64,000 nt of DNA, taken from contig NZ_SNXW01000008.1 of the NCBI RefSeq assembly GCF_004362855.1, positions 124,001 through 188,000 on the forward strand, read 5' to 3'. This document shows positions 48,563 through 58,291 of this stretch, one piece after another. This DNA is from Aquabacterium commune. GTDB lineage: Bacteria > Pseudomonadota > Gammaproteobacteria > Burkholderiales > Burkholderiaceae_C. Below the pieces are notes generated by a model. That model was given only the letters and a program-made list of their open reading frames with translations. It made no database searches and had not been told where the DNA came from. Each line of letters begins with the position of its first letter. Position 1 is the first letter of the stretch. A program made the translations under genes and the position numbers.

Positions 48563-49831
48563 ATGGATGCAACGCGCGAAGTGGGGGGCGGCCCCGCACA
48601 AAGCCCAAGACCGGCACCGGGGCGACATGGCGCCGACATGGTGCGTTCGCGGGCGCAGGCGGCGCGTTTGCGCCTGATGATCCCGGGCAACCCGGAGCCC
48701 AGTGAGGCCGAGTGGCAGGCCCTGGGCCAGGCGCATTGGCGCGGTGACCCGCTGGCCGATGCCGTCATCGACTGGATGCAGGCCGAGGGCATGGACCGCA
48801 CCTGGCCTCGGCTGGAGGCCGCGCTGGCGCAAGGCCTGTCTGCCGTGGACCCGCAGGATCATGCCTTGCGCGCCTACCTCCAGGCCACCTCGGTGACGCC
48901 GCCATGGCTGGATGCGGCCCGTGTGCGCCGCGGCGCCGAGGTGCTGCAAACCACCGGGCTGCACGGCATGATGGTGTTGCGCGACGCGGGCTTGATGGCC
49001 GGCTACCAGGCCTCGGCCATCAACCAGACCCTGGTGCAGACCGGCGCCTTGCACGGTGGCGCCCACAAGCGCGTGGCCGAGACCGCTGCCTGGTGGCTGG
49101 ATTGCACGGCCGATGACGGCATGGCCCTGGGCGCCAATGGCCACCGGCAGACGCTGCGGGTGCGCCTCATGCACGCGCTCGTGCGAGGGCGCCTGCAGCG
49201 TTCACCCCAGTGGGACGCGAACTGGCTGGGCTTGCCCATCAACCAGGTGGACATGCAAGCGACCTACCTCGCCTTCAGCGTGGTGCAGCTGCTGGGCCTG
49301 CGCATGACGGGCATGCTGATCAGCCGCAGCGACGCGGATGCCGTGATGCACCTGTGGCGGTGGATCGGTTGGCTCATGGGCGTGGAAGACGCGCTCATGT
49401 GCGACGACGAAGCCACGGGCCGTGTGCTGCTCTACCGCAACGTCATGGGTCAGGCGCCCGCCGATCACACCAGCGCGCAGCTGGCCCAAGCGCTGATGGA
49501 CGAGCCCTTGAGCCGTCCGTATCCCTGGGCCCAGGCCTTGAGGGGCCACATCGACCGTGAGCGCCACCTCAGCCTGGTGAGTTGGTTCGTCGGCGCCCAG
49601 GGCATGCGCAACCTGGGCTTGCCGCAGCGCGCGCCCTGGTACCCCTTGATGTTGCTGGCACCCACCGCCGCTGGCAGCCTGGCCTTGCGGGCCTTGCCCT
49701 TTCTGGAAACGCCCTGGCGGGCGGTATCGCGTTGGCAGCAGACGCGCTTCCACCGGCACATGGTGCGCGAGCCTCTGGCGCATGAAGCCGGTGCCGAGGT
49801 GACGGGGGGTGCCCCGGCGCGCAAACGCTAG
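48563..49831 (+). CDS. DUF2236 / oxygenase MpaB family protein (Lcp-like)
   Basis: 422 residues from MDATREVGGG (GGGGGATC upstream). Helical protein with the family pattern: TTGLHGMMVLRDAGLMAGY, GGAHKRVAETAAWW, RVRLMHALVRGRL with the His expected to ligate haem, and LGLPINQVDMQATYLAFS. Related proteins include rubber oxygenase Lcp (b-type haem dioxygenase) and fungal MpaB. No signal peptide is visible, unlike secreted Lcp, so an intracellular lipid or isoprenoid substrate is likelier. Monocistronic. Confidence 0.78.
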   Translation: MDATREVGGGPAQSPRPAPGRHGADMVRSRAQAARLRLMIPGNPEPSEAEWQALGQAHWRGDPLADAVIDWMQAEGMDRTWPRLEAALAQGLSAVDPQDHALRAYLQATSVTPPWLDAARVRRGAEVLQTTGLHGMMVLRDAGLMAGYQASAINQTLVQTGALHGGAHKRVAETAAWWLDCTADDGMALGANGHRQTLRVRLMHALVRGRLQRSPQWDANWLGLPINQVDMQATYLAFSVVQLLGLRMTGMLISRSDADAVMHLWRWIGWLMGVEDALMCDDEATGRVLLYRNVMGQAPADHTSAQLAQALMDEPLSRPYPWAQALRGHIDRERHLSLVSWFVGAQGMRNLGLPQRAPWYPLMLLAPTAAGSLALRALPFLETPWRAVSRWQQTRFHRHMVREPLAHEAGAEVTGGAPARKR

Positions 49832-49869
49832 ACTGTCGGGCCCTGCACCCGTCCTTCGGAGCCCCGTCC

Positions 49870-51501
49870 ATGTCCACCGCGCGTCCTGCCGCACCTCAGA
49901 AAACCGCCCAGCCAAAAGCTGTTGTGAAGGCAGCAGTCAAAGCGTCCAGCAAGGCGCCAGCCAAGCCCCCCGCCCCACTGAGCATCCAGGACTACCTCCG
50001 CAAGATCCTCACCAGCCATGTCTATGACGTGGCCATCGAGAGCCCGCTGGACGAAGCGCGCAGCCTGTCGCGCCGCCTGGGTCACCACGTCTTCTTCAAG
50101 CGCGAAGACAAGCAACCCGTCTTCAGCTTCAAGCTGCGCGGTGCGTACAACAAGATGGCGGGCCTGAGCAAAGCCCAGCTGGCCAAGGGCGTGATCTGCG
50201 CCTCGGCGGGCAACCACGCGCAAGGCGTGGCCCTGGGCGCCAAGCGCCTGGGCTGCCAGGCCACCATCGTCATGCCGACCACCACGCCGCAGGTCAAGAT
50301 CGACGCGGTGCGGCATTTCGGCGGGGACCATGTCCAGATCGTGCTGCATGGCGAGAGCTACTCCGACGCGGCCCTGCACGCCAAGGAGCTGGAGCGCAAG
50401 AAGGGCATGACCTTCGTGCATCCTTTCGACGATCCGGACGTCATCGCCGGCCAGGGCACGGTGGCCATGGAGATCCTGCGCCAGCACGCCGGCCCGATCG
50501 ATGCCATCTTCGTGGCCATTGGCGGCGGCGGGCTCATCAGCGGTGTGGCGGCCTATGTGAAGGCCGTGCGCCCGGAGGTGAAGGTCATCGGCGTGCAAAT
50601 GAGCGACTCCGACGCCATGGTGCGTTCGGTGAAGGCGGGCGAGCGCGTGACGCTGTCCGACGTCGGCTTGTTCTCCGATGGCACGGCGGTCAAGCTGGTG
50701 GGCGAAGAGACGCTGCGCCTGACGCGCGAGCTGGTCGATGACATCGTCACCGTCAACACGGACGCGGTGTGTGCCGCCATCAAGGACATCTACCAAGACA
50801 CCCGCTCCATCGTCGAGCCCGCAGGCGCACTCGGTGTGGCCGCGCTCAAGCAGTACGCCGAGCGCCATGGCGGCCAGGGCAAGACCTACATCGCCATCAA
50901 CTGCGGCGCGAACATGAACTTCGACCGCTTGCGCTTTGTCGCCGAGCGCGCGGAGGTGGGCGAGGAGCGCGAGGCCTTGCTGGCCGTGACCATCCCCGAG
51001 GAGCGCGGCTCGTTCAAGCGCTTCTGCGAGACGGTGGGCCCGCGCAGCGTCACCGAGTTCAACTACCGCATCTCCGACGAAAAGCGCGCCCACGTGTTCG
51101 TGGGCCTGAGCACGAAAGAGAAGGGCGAGTCCAGGCAGATCGCCAAGGCCTTCAAGGCCGAGGGCTTCGCCACGGTGGATTTGACCCACGACGAGCTGGC
51201 GAAGACGCACATTCGCCACATGGTCGGCGGGAGATCACCCCTGGCCGCAGGCGAGCGGCTCTACAGCTTCATCTTCCCGGAGCGCCCCGGCGCGCTGATG
51301 GGCTTCCTGACCAGCTTGCCGCCGGGCTGGAACATCAGCCTCTTCCACTACCGCAACCAGGGCGCCGACTATGGCCGCATCCTGGTGGGCTTGCAGGTGC
51401 CTGAGAACGAGGCCAAGCGCATCCCCAAGGTGCTGGACAAGCTGGGCTATGTGTACGTGGACGAGACGCGCAACCCTGTGTATCAGTTGTTCCTGCGCTG
51501 A
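49870..51501 (+). CDS. ilvA: threonine ammonia-lyase, biosynthetic
   Basis: 543 residues. PLP Lys in FSFKLRGAYNKM, CASAGNHAQGVALGAKRLG, and the glycine loop AIGGGGLISGVAAYVK form the catalytic domain; two ACT-like regulatory domains follow (EEREALLAVTIPEERGSF and RLYSFIFPERPGALM), as in the isoleucine-inhibited enzyme. Deaminates threonine to 2-oxobutyrate. The first 37 residues are an Ala/Lys/Pro-rich extension before LSIQDYLRKIL. Convergent with gspC. Confidence 0.96.
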   Translation: MSTARPAAPQKTAQPKAVVKAAVKASSKAPAKPPAPLSIQDYLRKILTSHVYDVAIESPLDEARSLSRRLGHHVFFKREDKQPVFSFKLRGAYNKMAGLSKAQLAKGVICASAGNHAQGVALGAKRLGCQATIVMPTTTPQVKIDAVRHFGGDHVQIVLHGESYSDAALHAKELERKKGMTFVHPFDDPDVIAGQGTVAMEILRQHAGPIDAIFVAIGGGGLISGVAAYVKAVRPEVKVIGVQMSDSDAMVRSVKAGERVTLSDVGLFSDGTAVKLVGEETLRLTRELVDDIVTVNTDAVCAAIKDIYQDTRSIVEPAGALGVAALKQYAERHGGQGKTYIAINCGANMNFDRLRFVAERAEVGEEREALLAVTIPEERGSFKRFCETVGPRSVTEFNYRISDEKRAHVFVGLSTKEKGESRQIAKAFKAEGFATVDLTHDELAKTHIRHMVGGRSPLAAGERLYSFIFPERPGALMGFLTSLPPGWNISLFHYRNQGADYGRILVGLQVPENEAKRIPKVLDKLGYVYVDETRNPVYQLFLR

Positions 51502-51526
51502 AACACAAGGGTCGCTGGTGTGCGGC

Positions 51527-52159
51527 TCAGGCGCCTTCAGGCGCTGCGAGCGCACCGCTGGCGGCCTCGTGAGGCGGCGCCATGCGCGCAGGCATTTGGC
51601 CACTCGTTTGCCCGCCCAGACCTGCCTGGCCTGCCATCGGGCCGCCGGCGCCACCTGACAAGGGCATGGGCGTGCTGCCGTTGACCACGCCTGTGGGCGG
51701 GGCCAGCGAGCCTGTGCTGGGGGGAGGCAGCGGCGGGAGGTCCAGCGACACCAGCACGGGCCCTTGGCCTGGGCCGATCTGGGCGCCGCGCTGGTGGATG
51801 GCCAGCAGCGTCATCTCGCCATCGATCACGCCGCCGACGCGCACCGCACGCGCTGGTTTGCCGTCGATGGACAGCAGGGCCACGCCCTGGTCTGTGCCGC
51901 TGCGGGGAGCGATCACACCCAGCAGCTTGAGGCGCGCCGACAGTGTGGCCGCCGCGCCCATGTCCACCACCGGGGCGCCCGGGGTGGCCGTCGCGGGGCC
52001 GGTCAGCAGGCGGCGGCTGTCGCCGTGCGCGCCGCCATCCAGCGTGACCGACGAGGCGTTGTAGGGCACACCCGCGGGACGGGCGATCCAGCGCAGGCCC
52101 CAGAAGGCCAGGCTGGCGGCCACGGCGGCCCAAACGAGGAGTGCAAAGAGACGTGATGC
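51527..52159 (-). CDS. gspC: type II secretion system protein C-like
   Basis: 210 residues from MASRLFALLVWAAVAASLAFWGLRWI: short cytoplasmic start, one membrane helix, then the homology region (AATLSARLKLLGVIAPRSGTDQ, ALLSIDGKPARAVRVGGVIDG) that contacts secretin GspD. A Pro/Gly-rich tail replaces the PDZ domain of enterobacterial GspC. On the opposite strand to the rest of the gsp genes, divergent from gspG across 154 bp. Confidence 0.88.
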   Translation of the reverse strand, partial: ASRLFALLVWAAVAASLAFWGLRWIARPAGVPYNASSVTLDGGAHGDSRRLLTGPATATPGAPVVDMGAAATLSARLKLLGVIAPRSGTDQGVALLSIDGKPARAVRVGGVIDGEMTLLAIHQRGAQIGPGQGPVLVSLDLPPLPPPSTGSLAPPTGVVNGSTPMPLSGGAGGPMAGQAGLGGQTSGQMPARMAPPHEAASGALAAPEGA

Positions 52160-52313
52160 CATGATGTGGACATTATGATGGTTGCCAGGCGCATGGTGCA
52201 TCGAGAAGATGACCGGTGAACCCCGGGTTCATCCCCCGTCGTCGCGGCGGCCCGCTCGGGCATGCTGGCGGCCTTGGTCATGCCGGGCGCTGACTCACAC
52301 CTTGGACTGGAAC

Positions 52314-52772
52314 ATGAAGACGTTTGCACATTCTCCGCGCTGGGCCCGCCAGGCGGCGCAGGCCGCACAGCGCGGCTTCACCCTGATCGAACTGATGGTG
52401 GTGCTGGTCATCATCGGCTTGCTGGCCGCACTGATCGTGCCCAACGTGCTGGACCGCGCCGACGACGCCCGCGTGACCGCCGCGAAAACCGACATCAGCA
52501 ACCTGACGCAGGCGCTCAAGCTGTATCGCCTGGACAACCAGCGCTACCCGACGGGCGAGCAAGGCCTGCAGGCCCTGGTGAGCAAGCCCACCGCAACGCC
52601 GATCCCCAACAACTGGAAGCCCTACCTCGAGAAGCTGCCCATGGACCCCTGGGGCAAGCCATATCAGTATGTGAGCCCGGGTGTGAAGGGCGCGGTCGAT
52701 GTGTTCAGCTTTGGCGCAGACGGCCAGAGCGGCGGCGAAGGTCGGGACGCCGACATCGGTTCCTGGCAGTGA
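52314..52772 (+). CDS. gspG: type II secretion major pseudopilin
   Basis: 152 residues. Prepilin cleavage site RG|FTLIELMVVLVIIGLL, then the GspG fold with RYPTGEQGLQALV, PMDPWGKPYQY and a C-terminal Ca2+ loop region SFGADGQSGGEG. Main subunit of the pseudopilus. Overlaps gspH (GTGA). Confidence 0.96.
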   Translation: MKTFAHSPRWARQAAQAAQRGFTLIELMVVLVIIGLLAALIVPNVLDRADDARVTAAKTDISNLTQALKLYRLDNQRYPTGEQGLQALVSKPTATPIPNNWKPYLEKLPMDPWGKPYQYVSPGVKGAVDVFSFGADGQSGGEGRDADIGSWQ

Positions 52773-53260
52773 CCCTGTCTGGCCGTGACGCCGTCCGGCA
52801 GCGTGGCTTCACCCTGCTGGAGTTGATGGTCGTGGTGGCCATGATCGCCATCACCACGGCGGTGGTCAGCTTCGCCATCCCCGACACCTCGACGACCCGC
52901 CTGGAGCGCGAGGCCGCCCGGCTGATCGCGCTGATCGAGTCGGCCCGCACGCAGGCGCGCTCGGGCGCGTTGACGGTGTTGTGGGTGCCGCAGTCCAAAG
53001 GCGACGAGGCCGATTTCCAGTTCCTCGGCCTGCCGCCGGCCTTGATGCCGCCGGTGCGCTGGATGGAGCGCGAGGTCCGCGCAGAGGTCGTCGGCGGTCG
53101 CAGCATCGTGCTGGGGCCCGAGCCCGTGATCGGCGCGCAAAGCATCATCCTGCGCCTGGAAGGCAAGCAAATCATCATCGGCACCGACGGCCTGGCGCCT
53201 TTCGAAGTCACCACGGGTGAGCCCGCTGGCAATGGCGCAGCCGCGGGGGCGCGGCCATGA
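52769..53260 (+). CDS. gspH: type II secretion minor pseudopilin GspH
   Basis: 163 residues with GTG start overlapping the gspG stop. Cleavage site QRG|FTLLELMVVVAMIAI, then a beta-rich GspH/FimT domain with LIALIESARTQARSGALTV. Minor pseudopilin. Overlaps gspI by four bases. Confidence 0.9.
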   Translation: MTLSGRDAVRQRGFTLLELMVVVAMIAITTAVVSFAIPDTSTTRLEREAARLIALIESARTQARSGALTVLWVPQSKGDEADFQFLGLPPALMPPVRWMEREVRAEVVGGRSIVLGPEPVIGAQSIILRLEGKQIIIGTDGLAPFEVTTGEPAGNGAAAGARP

Positions 53261-53613
53261 CGGCGCGCGGCATGACCCTCATCGAGGTGCTGGTGGCGCT
53301 GGCCATCGTGGCCATCACGCTGACAGCGGGCCTCAAGGCGGCCGGTGGCCTGACGGTCAACGCGCAGCGCATGACCGACCTGACCTCGGCGCAGTGGTGC
53401 GCAGAGAACCAGCTCACCGCGCTCAAGCTGGGCAAGATCTACCCGCCGGTGGGCGACAGCGATTTCACCTGCCAGCAAATGGGCCGCCAGTTGCCGGGCC
53501 AGATGGTGGTGCGGCCCACGCCCAATGTGAACTTCCGTCGGGTCGATGCGGTGGTGATGGACGAGGCGCAGCAGCCCATCGTCAAGCTTTCGACCGTGCT
53601 GTCGCGGTTCTGA
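53257..53613 (+). CDS. gspI: type II secretion minor pseudopilin GspI
   Basis: 118 residues: ARG|MTLIEVLVALAIVAI cleavage site, AQWCAENQLTALKLG as conserved GspI core. Tip-complex pseudopilin with J and K. Confidence 0.94.
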   Translation: MTARGMTLIEVLVALAIVAITLTAGLKAAGGLTVNAQRMTDLTSAQWCAENQLTALKLGKIYPPVGDSDFTCQQMGRQLPGQMVVRPTPNVNFRRVDAVVMDEAQQPIVKLSTVLSRF

Positions 53614-53622
53614 CGGTCCAGC

Positions 53623-54351
53623 ATGGCGCACACCCCTTTCACCCAACGCGGCTTCACCCTCATCGAGGTGCTGGTGGCGTTGCTGATTTTGTCGGTGCTG
53701 GCCGCGACAGCCTCGAAAGGCATCGACGCCATCAGCACGGCCCGCCAGGTCGCCGATGGCAGCCTGAAGCAGACGCTGCGTGTGCAGTCGGTGATGACGC
53801 AACTCGATGCCGATTTGTCGCAGGTGATCGACACCCAGATTGTCATGGGCATGCAGTTCGACGGCGCCAACCTGCGCCTGACGCGCCGCACCTCGGCCGG
53901 CGTGCAGGTGGTGGTGTGGACGGTGCGTGAACGCCGCCTGCTGCGCTGGGCCAGCCCCGAAACCTCCCGCGTGGGCGATTTGCAGGCCTACTGGCGCAAC
54001 TCCAACCAGTTGCAGGGCCGCGAGGTGGGCACCCTGGTGGCGCTCAATGGCGTGGACCAGTGGCAGGTGTTCTGCTTCCGCAATGGCAGCTTGAGCAATT
54101 GCCAGTCCACGGGCAATGTGGTGCGGGTGCCCACGGCGTCAGCGGCGTCGGGCGCTGGGGGCTCGGGCGGCAGCACGACTGGCGGCACCACCAGCGGTAC
54201 AACCGGCGCCACCTCCGGAGAGGGCGCCGTGGCCGCGCTGGCCAACCGCGAGCAGCTGCCGCAGGCCGTGCGTTCCCAGCTGACGCTGGGCGAGGGCAGC
54301 GGCATGGCCGGCATCGTCACGCGCGACATGATGTTGTCGCCTCAGCCATGA
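53623..54351 (+). CDS. gspJ: type II secretion minor pseudopilin GspJ
   Basis: 242 residues: QRG|FTLIEVLVALLILSVL, then RVQSVMTQLDADLSQVIDTQ and LLRWASPE. The C-terminal part holds a Gly/Thr/Ser low-complexity linker (GGSTTGGTTSGTTGATSG) before a last conserved piece. ATGA overlap with gspK. Confidence 0.93.
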   Translation: MAHTPFTQRGFTLIEVLVALLILSVLAATASKGIDAISTARQVADGSLKQTLRVQSVMTQLDADLSQVIDTQIVMGMQFDGANLRLTRRTSAGVQVVVWTVRERRLLRWASPETSRVGDLQAYWRNSNQLQGREVGTLVALNGVDQWQVFCFRNGSLSNCQSTGNVVRVPTASAASGAGGSGGSTTGGTTSGTTGATSGEGAVAALANREQLPQAVRSQLTLGEGSGMAGIVTRDMMLSPQP

Positions 54352-55367
54352 AGCAACAAGCACCCTTGCACCCCCAGCGCGGCGCCGCCCTGCTCATGGC
54401 CATGGTCATCGTGACCCTGGTGGCCACGATCGCCTCGTCGATGGTCTGGCAGCAGTGGCGCGCGGTGCAGGTCGAAGGCGCCGAGCGCGTGCGGGCCCAG
54501 GCCACCTGGGTGCTGAGCGGTGCGCTGGACTGGGCGCGGCTCATCCTGCGCGAAGACGCCCGCAATGGCGGCCCCGATCACCTCGGCGAGCCCTGGGCCA
54601 TCCCGCTGGCCGAGGCCCGCCTGTCCACCTTCCTCGCGTCTGACAGCAACAACACCGCCGCCGAGGACGCGCCCGATGCTTTCTTGTCGGGCAAGGTCGA
54701 TGACGTCACCTCGCGCTACAACTTGCGCAACGTGGTCTCGGCCGATGGCGACGTCGTGCCGGAGGAGCTGACGGTGCTCAAGCGCCTGTGCGAGAACGCC
54801 GGTCTGCCGCCCGCTTTGGGCGATGGCCTGGCGCAGTCGCTGCGGCGTGCCGTGCTGGCCGCCGTGTCGGTGCAGTCCGACAACGCCATTTTCCTGGAAA
54901 AGCTGGGCGGCGATTCGGCCCGCCAGACCGCGCCGCTGATGCCGCAGACCTTCGACCAGGTGACCTGGCTGGGCATCGACGCCGCCACCCTGGAGCGCCT
55001 GCGCCCCTACCTGACCCTGCTGCCCGAGGGCACGCAGGTCAACGTCAACACGGCGCCGAAAGAGGTGATTGCCGCGGTGGTGCCCAACCTGGACCTGGCC
55101 CGCGCTGCCCGCGTGGTGCAAACCCGCCAGCGCGCCGCCTTCAAAACGACCGACGATGCGCGCGCCACGCTGGGGGCGGGCAATTGGGACATGGGCCGCC
55201 TGAACGTCAAGAGCGATTGGTTCGAGGTGCGCGGCCGCCTGCGCCTGGAAGACAACATCATCGAGCAGCGTCACCTGGTGCAGCGCACGGGCGACGATGT
55301 GACCGTGCGCAACCAGTCGCGCTTCTCCGGGGTCGAGCGTGGCGCAGATCAGCCCCCCAACCCATGA
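54348..55367 (+). CDS. gspK: type II secretion minor pseudopilin GspK
   Basis: 339 residues: PQRGAALLMAMVIVTLVATI is the GspK N-terminus, which lacks Glu+5 of other pseudopilins. Helical SAM-like insert, and VNVNTAPKEVIAAVVPNLD. It caps the pseudopilus tip. Confidence 0.94.
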   Translation: MKQQAPLHPQRGAALLMAMVIVTLVATIASSMVWQQWRAVQVEGAERVRAQATWVLSGALDWARLILREDARNGGPDHLGEPWAIPLAEARLSTFLASDSNNTAAEDAPDAFLSGKVDDVTSRYNLRNVVSADGDVVPEELTVLKRLCENAGLPPALGDGLAQSLRRAVLAAVSVQSDNAIFLEKLGGDSARQTAPLMPQTFDQVTWLGIDAATLERLRPYLTLLPEGTQVNVNTAPKEVIAAVVPNLDLARAARVVQTRQRAAFKTTDDARATLGAGNWDMGRLNVKSDWFEVRGRLRLEDNIIEQRHLVQRTGDDVTVRNQSRFSGVERGADQPPNP

Positions 55368-55532
55368 GATCCGTGTGGCGCCATGTGCCAAGACGGTATC
55401 AATCCTTAAAAGACCGCTATTTCAGCGCTCCTACAATGCCCAAGCGCCTAAGCTTGTGGCACGAGCCATTTGTGCGGCTTTGCGCCTTCTTTGTGTTTTT
55501 GTTCCGCCACCCGATCCAATGACCTCACCGGC

Positions 55533-56795
55533 ATGAGCCTCCTCATCATCCAACTGCCGACGCGCGCCCGCCCCCAGGCCGAGGCACCGGCGCCCGATGC
55601 CGCTGCCGCCAGCCCGGGGCCGAAGGAGTACAGCTACGTCCTGAGCGCAGACGGCGTGAGCGTGAGCCGCCAGGGGCGCTGCGTGGCCGCGATGCTGCCG
55701 CGCGCCGACAGCGTGGTGGCCGTGATGCCCGCCACCGACCTCAGCTGGCACCAGGTGAGCGTGCCCAAGGCGCCCGTGGCCCGCTTGCGCGCGGCCTTGG
55801 CCGGCATGCTGGAAGAAGTGTTGCTGGACGACCCCGAAGAGCTCCACCTGGCCCTGGCGCCCCAGGCCAAGGCCGGCGACAAGGCCTGGGTGGCGGTGTG
55901 CGACCACACCTGGTTGACCAGCCAGCTCATGGCGCTGGAAAAAGCCAAGCTGCGCCTGGACCGCGTGGTGCCCGCCGTGGCGCCCGACGAGCCCGCTTCG
56001 GCCTATTTCCACGAGGCCCAAGACAGCGCCTCCAGCGAAACCGACGCCAGTGGCGAGATGCTGTTGACCTGGTCCTCGGCCGATGGCGTGTCCACCTGGC
56101 CGGCCACCGGCAGCCTGGCGCGCAGCCTGCTGCCCGAGCCGCTGCCCGTGCAGACCCGTTTCTTCGCCACCCCGCCCGTGGCCTCGCCGGCCGAGCGCTG
56201 GCTGGGCCGTGCCGTGACGGTGCAGACCCAGGCCGAGCACCTGCTGATGGCGTCGCGCTCGCTGTGGAACCTGCTGCAGTTCGAGCTGACGCCGCGCAGC
56301 AAAGGCGTGAACGCGCTGTCTGATCAGTGGCGCCGTGTCATGAGCCCGCAGTGGCGCCCGGTCCGTGTCGGCCTGATGGCGCTGGTGGGGGTGCAGCTGC
56401 TGGGGCTCAACCTCTGGGCCTGGCAGCAAAAGCAGCAGCTGCAAGGCAAGCGCACCGAGCTCGTGCGCATCCTCAAGCAAGCCCACCCGCAGGTGCAGGT
56501 GGTGCTGGACGCGCCCGTGCAGATGCAGCGCGAAACCGAATCCCTGCGGGCTGCCGCGGGCGCCACGGGCGACAACGACCTCGAGGCCCTGATGGGACTG
56601 GTGGCCATGGCCTGGCCGCCTGAGCGCCCGACGACGTTCCTGCAGTACGACGGCACTGCCCTGACCTTGATGCCCCCGGCTGGCTGGGGCCCGGACGACC
56701 TCACCCAGTTCCGTGCGCGCATGGGCGCCTCGGGCGTGCAGGTCGAGCCCCTGACCGATGGCCGCCTGCAGGTGCGCCGGGCCCCGCGGGGCTGA
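55533..56795 (+). CDS. gspL: type II secretion system protein L
   Basis: 420 residues from MSLLIIQLPTRARPQ. Actin-like cytoplasmic domain (ELHLALAPQAKAGDKAWVAV), one membrane helix (LMALVGVQLLGLNLWAW), periplasmic ferredoxin-like domain. Recruits ATPase GspE to the membrane. A 165-bp gap before it has no gene; TACAAT at 55432-55437 could be a -10 box. Confidence 0.9.
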   Translation: MSLLIIQLPTRARPQAEAPAPDAAAASPGPKEYSYVLSADGVSVSRQGRCVAAMLPRADSVVAVMPATDLSWHQVSVPKAPVARLRAALAGMLEEVLLDDPEELHLALAPQAKAGDKAWVAVCDHTWLTSQLMALEKAKLRLDRVVPAVAPDEPASAYFHEAQDSASSETDASGEMLLTWSSADGVSTWPATGSLARSLLPEPLPVQTRFFATPPVASPAERWLGRAVTVQTQAEHLLMASRSLWNLLQFELTPRSKGVNALSDQWRRVMSPQWRPVRVGLMALVGVQLLGLNLWAWQQKQQLQGKRTELVRILKQAHPQVQVVLDAPVQMQRETESLRAAAGATGDNDLEALMGLVAMAWPPERPTTFLQYDGTALTLMPPAGWGPDDLTQFRARMGASGVQVEPLTDGRLQVRRAPRG

Positions 56796-56816
56796 GGCCG
56801 CGCCACGAAAGTCACC

Positions 56817-57332
56817 ATGAGCGAACAAGTCTCCAAGCTCCAATCCCTGCGCGCCGATGGCCTGGCCCGCTGGGCCGCCATGGCCCCGCGCGAGCGCCGC
56901 CTGGCCACCGCCGCGGCCTGGCTGGCCGGCTTGACCTTGCTGGTGCTGGTCGGCGTGCGGCCGGCCTGGCGCACCCTGTCGCAAGCGCCGCTGCAGTTGC
57001 GCGAGGTCGATGCCCAGCTCGACCAGATGCGCCGCCTGGCCGACGAGTCCACCGCCCTGCGTCAGCGTCCGCCCGTGCCACCGGCCCAGGCCGAAGCCGC
57101 CCTCAAGGCCGCCACCGACCGCCTGGGCGCTGGCGCCCGCCTGGCCGTGCAGCCCGACCGCGCCAACCTGACCCTGACCAACGTGCCGGGCGAGGCCGTG
57201 GCCACCTGGCTGGAAGAAGCCCGTGTGGGCGCGCGCGCCCGCCCGTTGGAGGCCAACCTGCAGCAGGTCAAGCCGGGCGTGTATTCCGGCACCGTGGTCG
57301 TTGCCCTGGCTTCTGCCATGAACAACCGTTGA
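56817..57332 (+). CDS. gspM: type II secretion system protein M
   Basis: 171 residues: short cytoplasmic part, one membrane helix (AAWLAGLTLLVLVGV), coiled region, then a ferredoxin-like periplasmic domain (ANLTLTNVPGEAVATWLEEA). Partner of GspL. Confidence 0.9.
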   Translation: MSEQVSKLQSLRADGLARWAAMAPRERRLATAAAWLAGLTLLVLVGVRPAWRTLSQAPLQLREVDAQLDQMRRLADESTALRQRPPVPPAQAEAALKAATDRLGAGARLAVQPDRANLTLTNVPGEAVATWLEEARVGARARPLEANLQQVKPGVYSGTVVVALASAMNNR

Positions 57333-57358
57333 GGCGCTCCCTGAGCTGATCCCCCCAC

Positions 57359-58288
57359 ATGGCAGGCATCCCCCTCTTCAACCGACGCCCAGGCTGGATG
57401 CGTGGCGCCACCGCGCTCACCACGCGCTGGCTGGAGTCCACGCTTGAGGTGGCGCGTTGGGAAAACATGCGCCGCGCCGGCCGCCGCTGGGGCTGGTGGG
57501 GCGCGGGTGCGGGTGCTGCGCTGGGCCTCATCGTGTTCGCGCCGGCCGCCTGGCTGGCACAGGGCGTGTCGGCCTTGAGCGACGGCAAGCTGCTGCTGGC
57601 CGACGCGTCGGGCACCATCTGGCAGGGCGATGCCGTGGCGGTGCTCACCGGCGGGCGCGGCAGCCGCGATGCCCGCGCGCTGCCGGGCCGATTGAATTGG
57701 GGCATGCGCGTGGCGGGGGGCGGTTTGCGCCTGTCGCTGCAGCAGGACTGCTGCCTGCCCGTGCCGCTTGTGCTGCAGGTCAACCCACGCTGGTCTGGCA
57801 TGCAGGTGCAGGTGGGCAGGCAGGCCGATGCGGCATCCTCTGTGCAACCCGCAGGCGCCACCCACGAGCTGGGCCACTGGCCCGCTGCCTGGCTGGGCGG
57901 CCTGGGCACGCCTTGGAACACCTTGCAGCTCAGCGGCGTGCTGCGCCTGGCCGCCCAAGACCTCCGTTTCGAATGGGTGCAGGGCCGCCTGCGCCTGTCG
58001 GGGCGGGCCGAGATTTCCCTGGACAACGCCGCCTCGCGCCTCACCACCCTGGAGCGCCTGGGCAGCTACCGCCTGAACGTGGACAGCGATGCCGACGGCC
58101 AGGTGCAACTGCGTCTGGGCACCCTGGACGGTGCCCTGCAGCTGTCGGGCACCGGCGGGCTGACCCCCACCGGCATGCGCTTTCGCGGCGAAGCCCGCGC
58201 CAGCGACACGGACCCGGGCGCGTTGGACAATTTGTTGAACATCATCGGGCGTCGCGAAGGCGACCGTTCCGTCATTTCGATCGGATAA
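57359..58288 (+). CDS. gspN: type II secretion system protein N
   Basis: 309 residues: membrane helix (GAGAGAALGLIVFAPAAWLA), then a beta-rich periplasmic part with ADASGTIWQGDAVAVLTGG and LSGRAEISLDNAASRL, matching GspN. Role in secretion unclear and not present in all systems. Internal ATG 57467 is an alternative start. Ends 3 bp before gspD. Confidence 0.85.
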   Translation: MAGIPLFNRRPGWMRGATALTTRWLESTLEVARWENMRRAGRRWGWWGAGAGAALGLIVFAPAAWLAQGVSALSDGKLLLADASGTIWQGDAVAVLTGGRGSRDARALPGRLNWGMRVAGGGLRLSLQQDCCLPVPLVLQVNPRWSGMQVQVGRQADAASSVQPAGATHELGHWPAAWLGGLGTPWNTLQLSGVLRLAAQDLRFEWVQGRLRLSGRAEISLDNAASRLTTLERLGSYRLNVDSDADGQVQLRLGTLDGALQLSGTGGLTPTGMRFRGEARASDTDPGALDNLLNIIGRREGDRSVISIG

Positions 58289-58291
58289 GGC

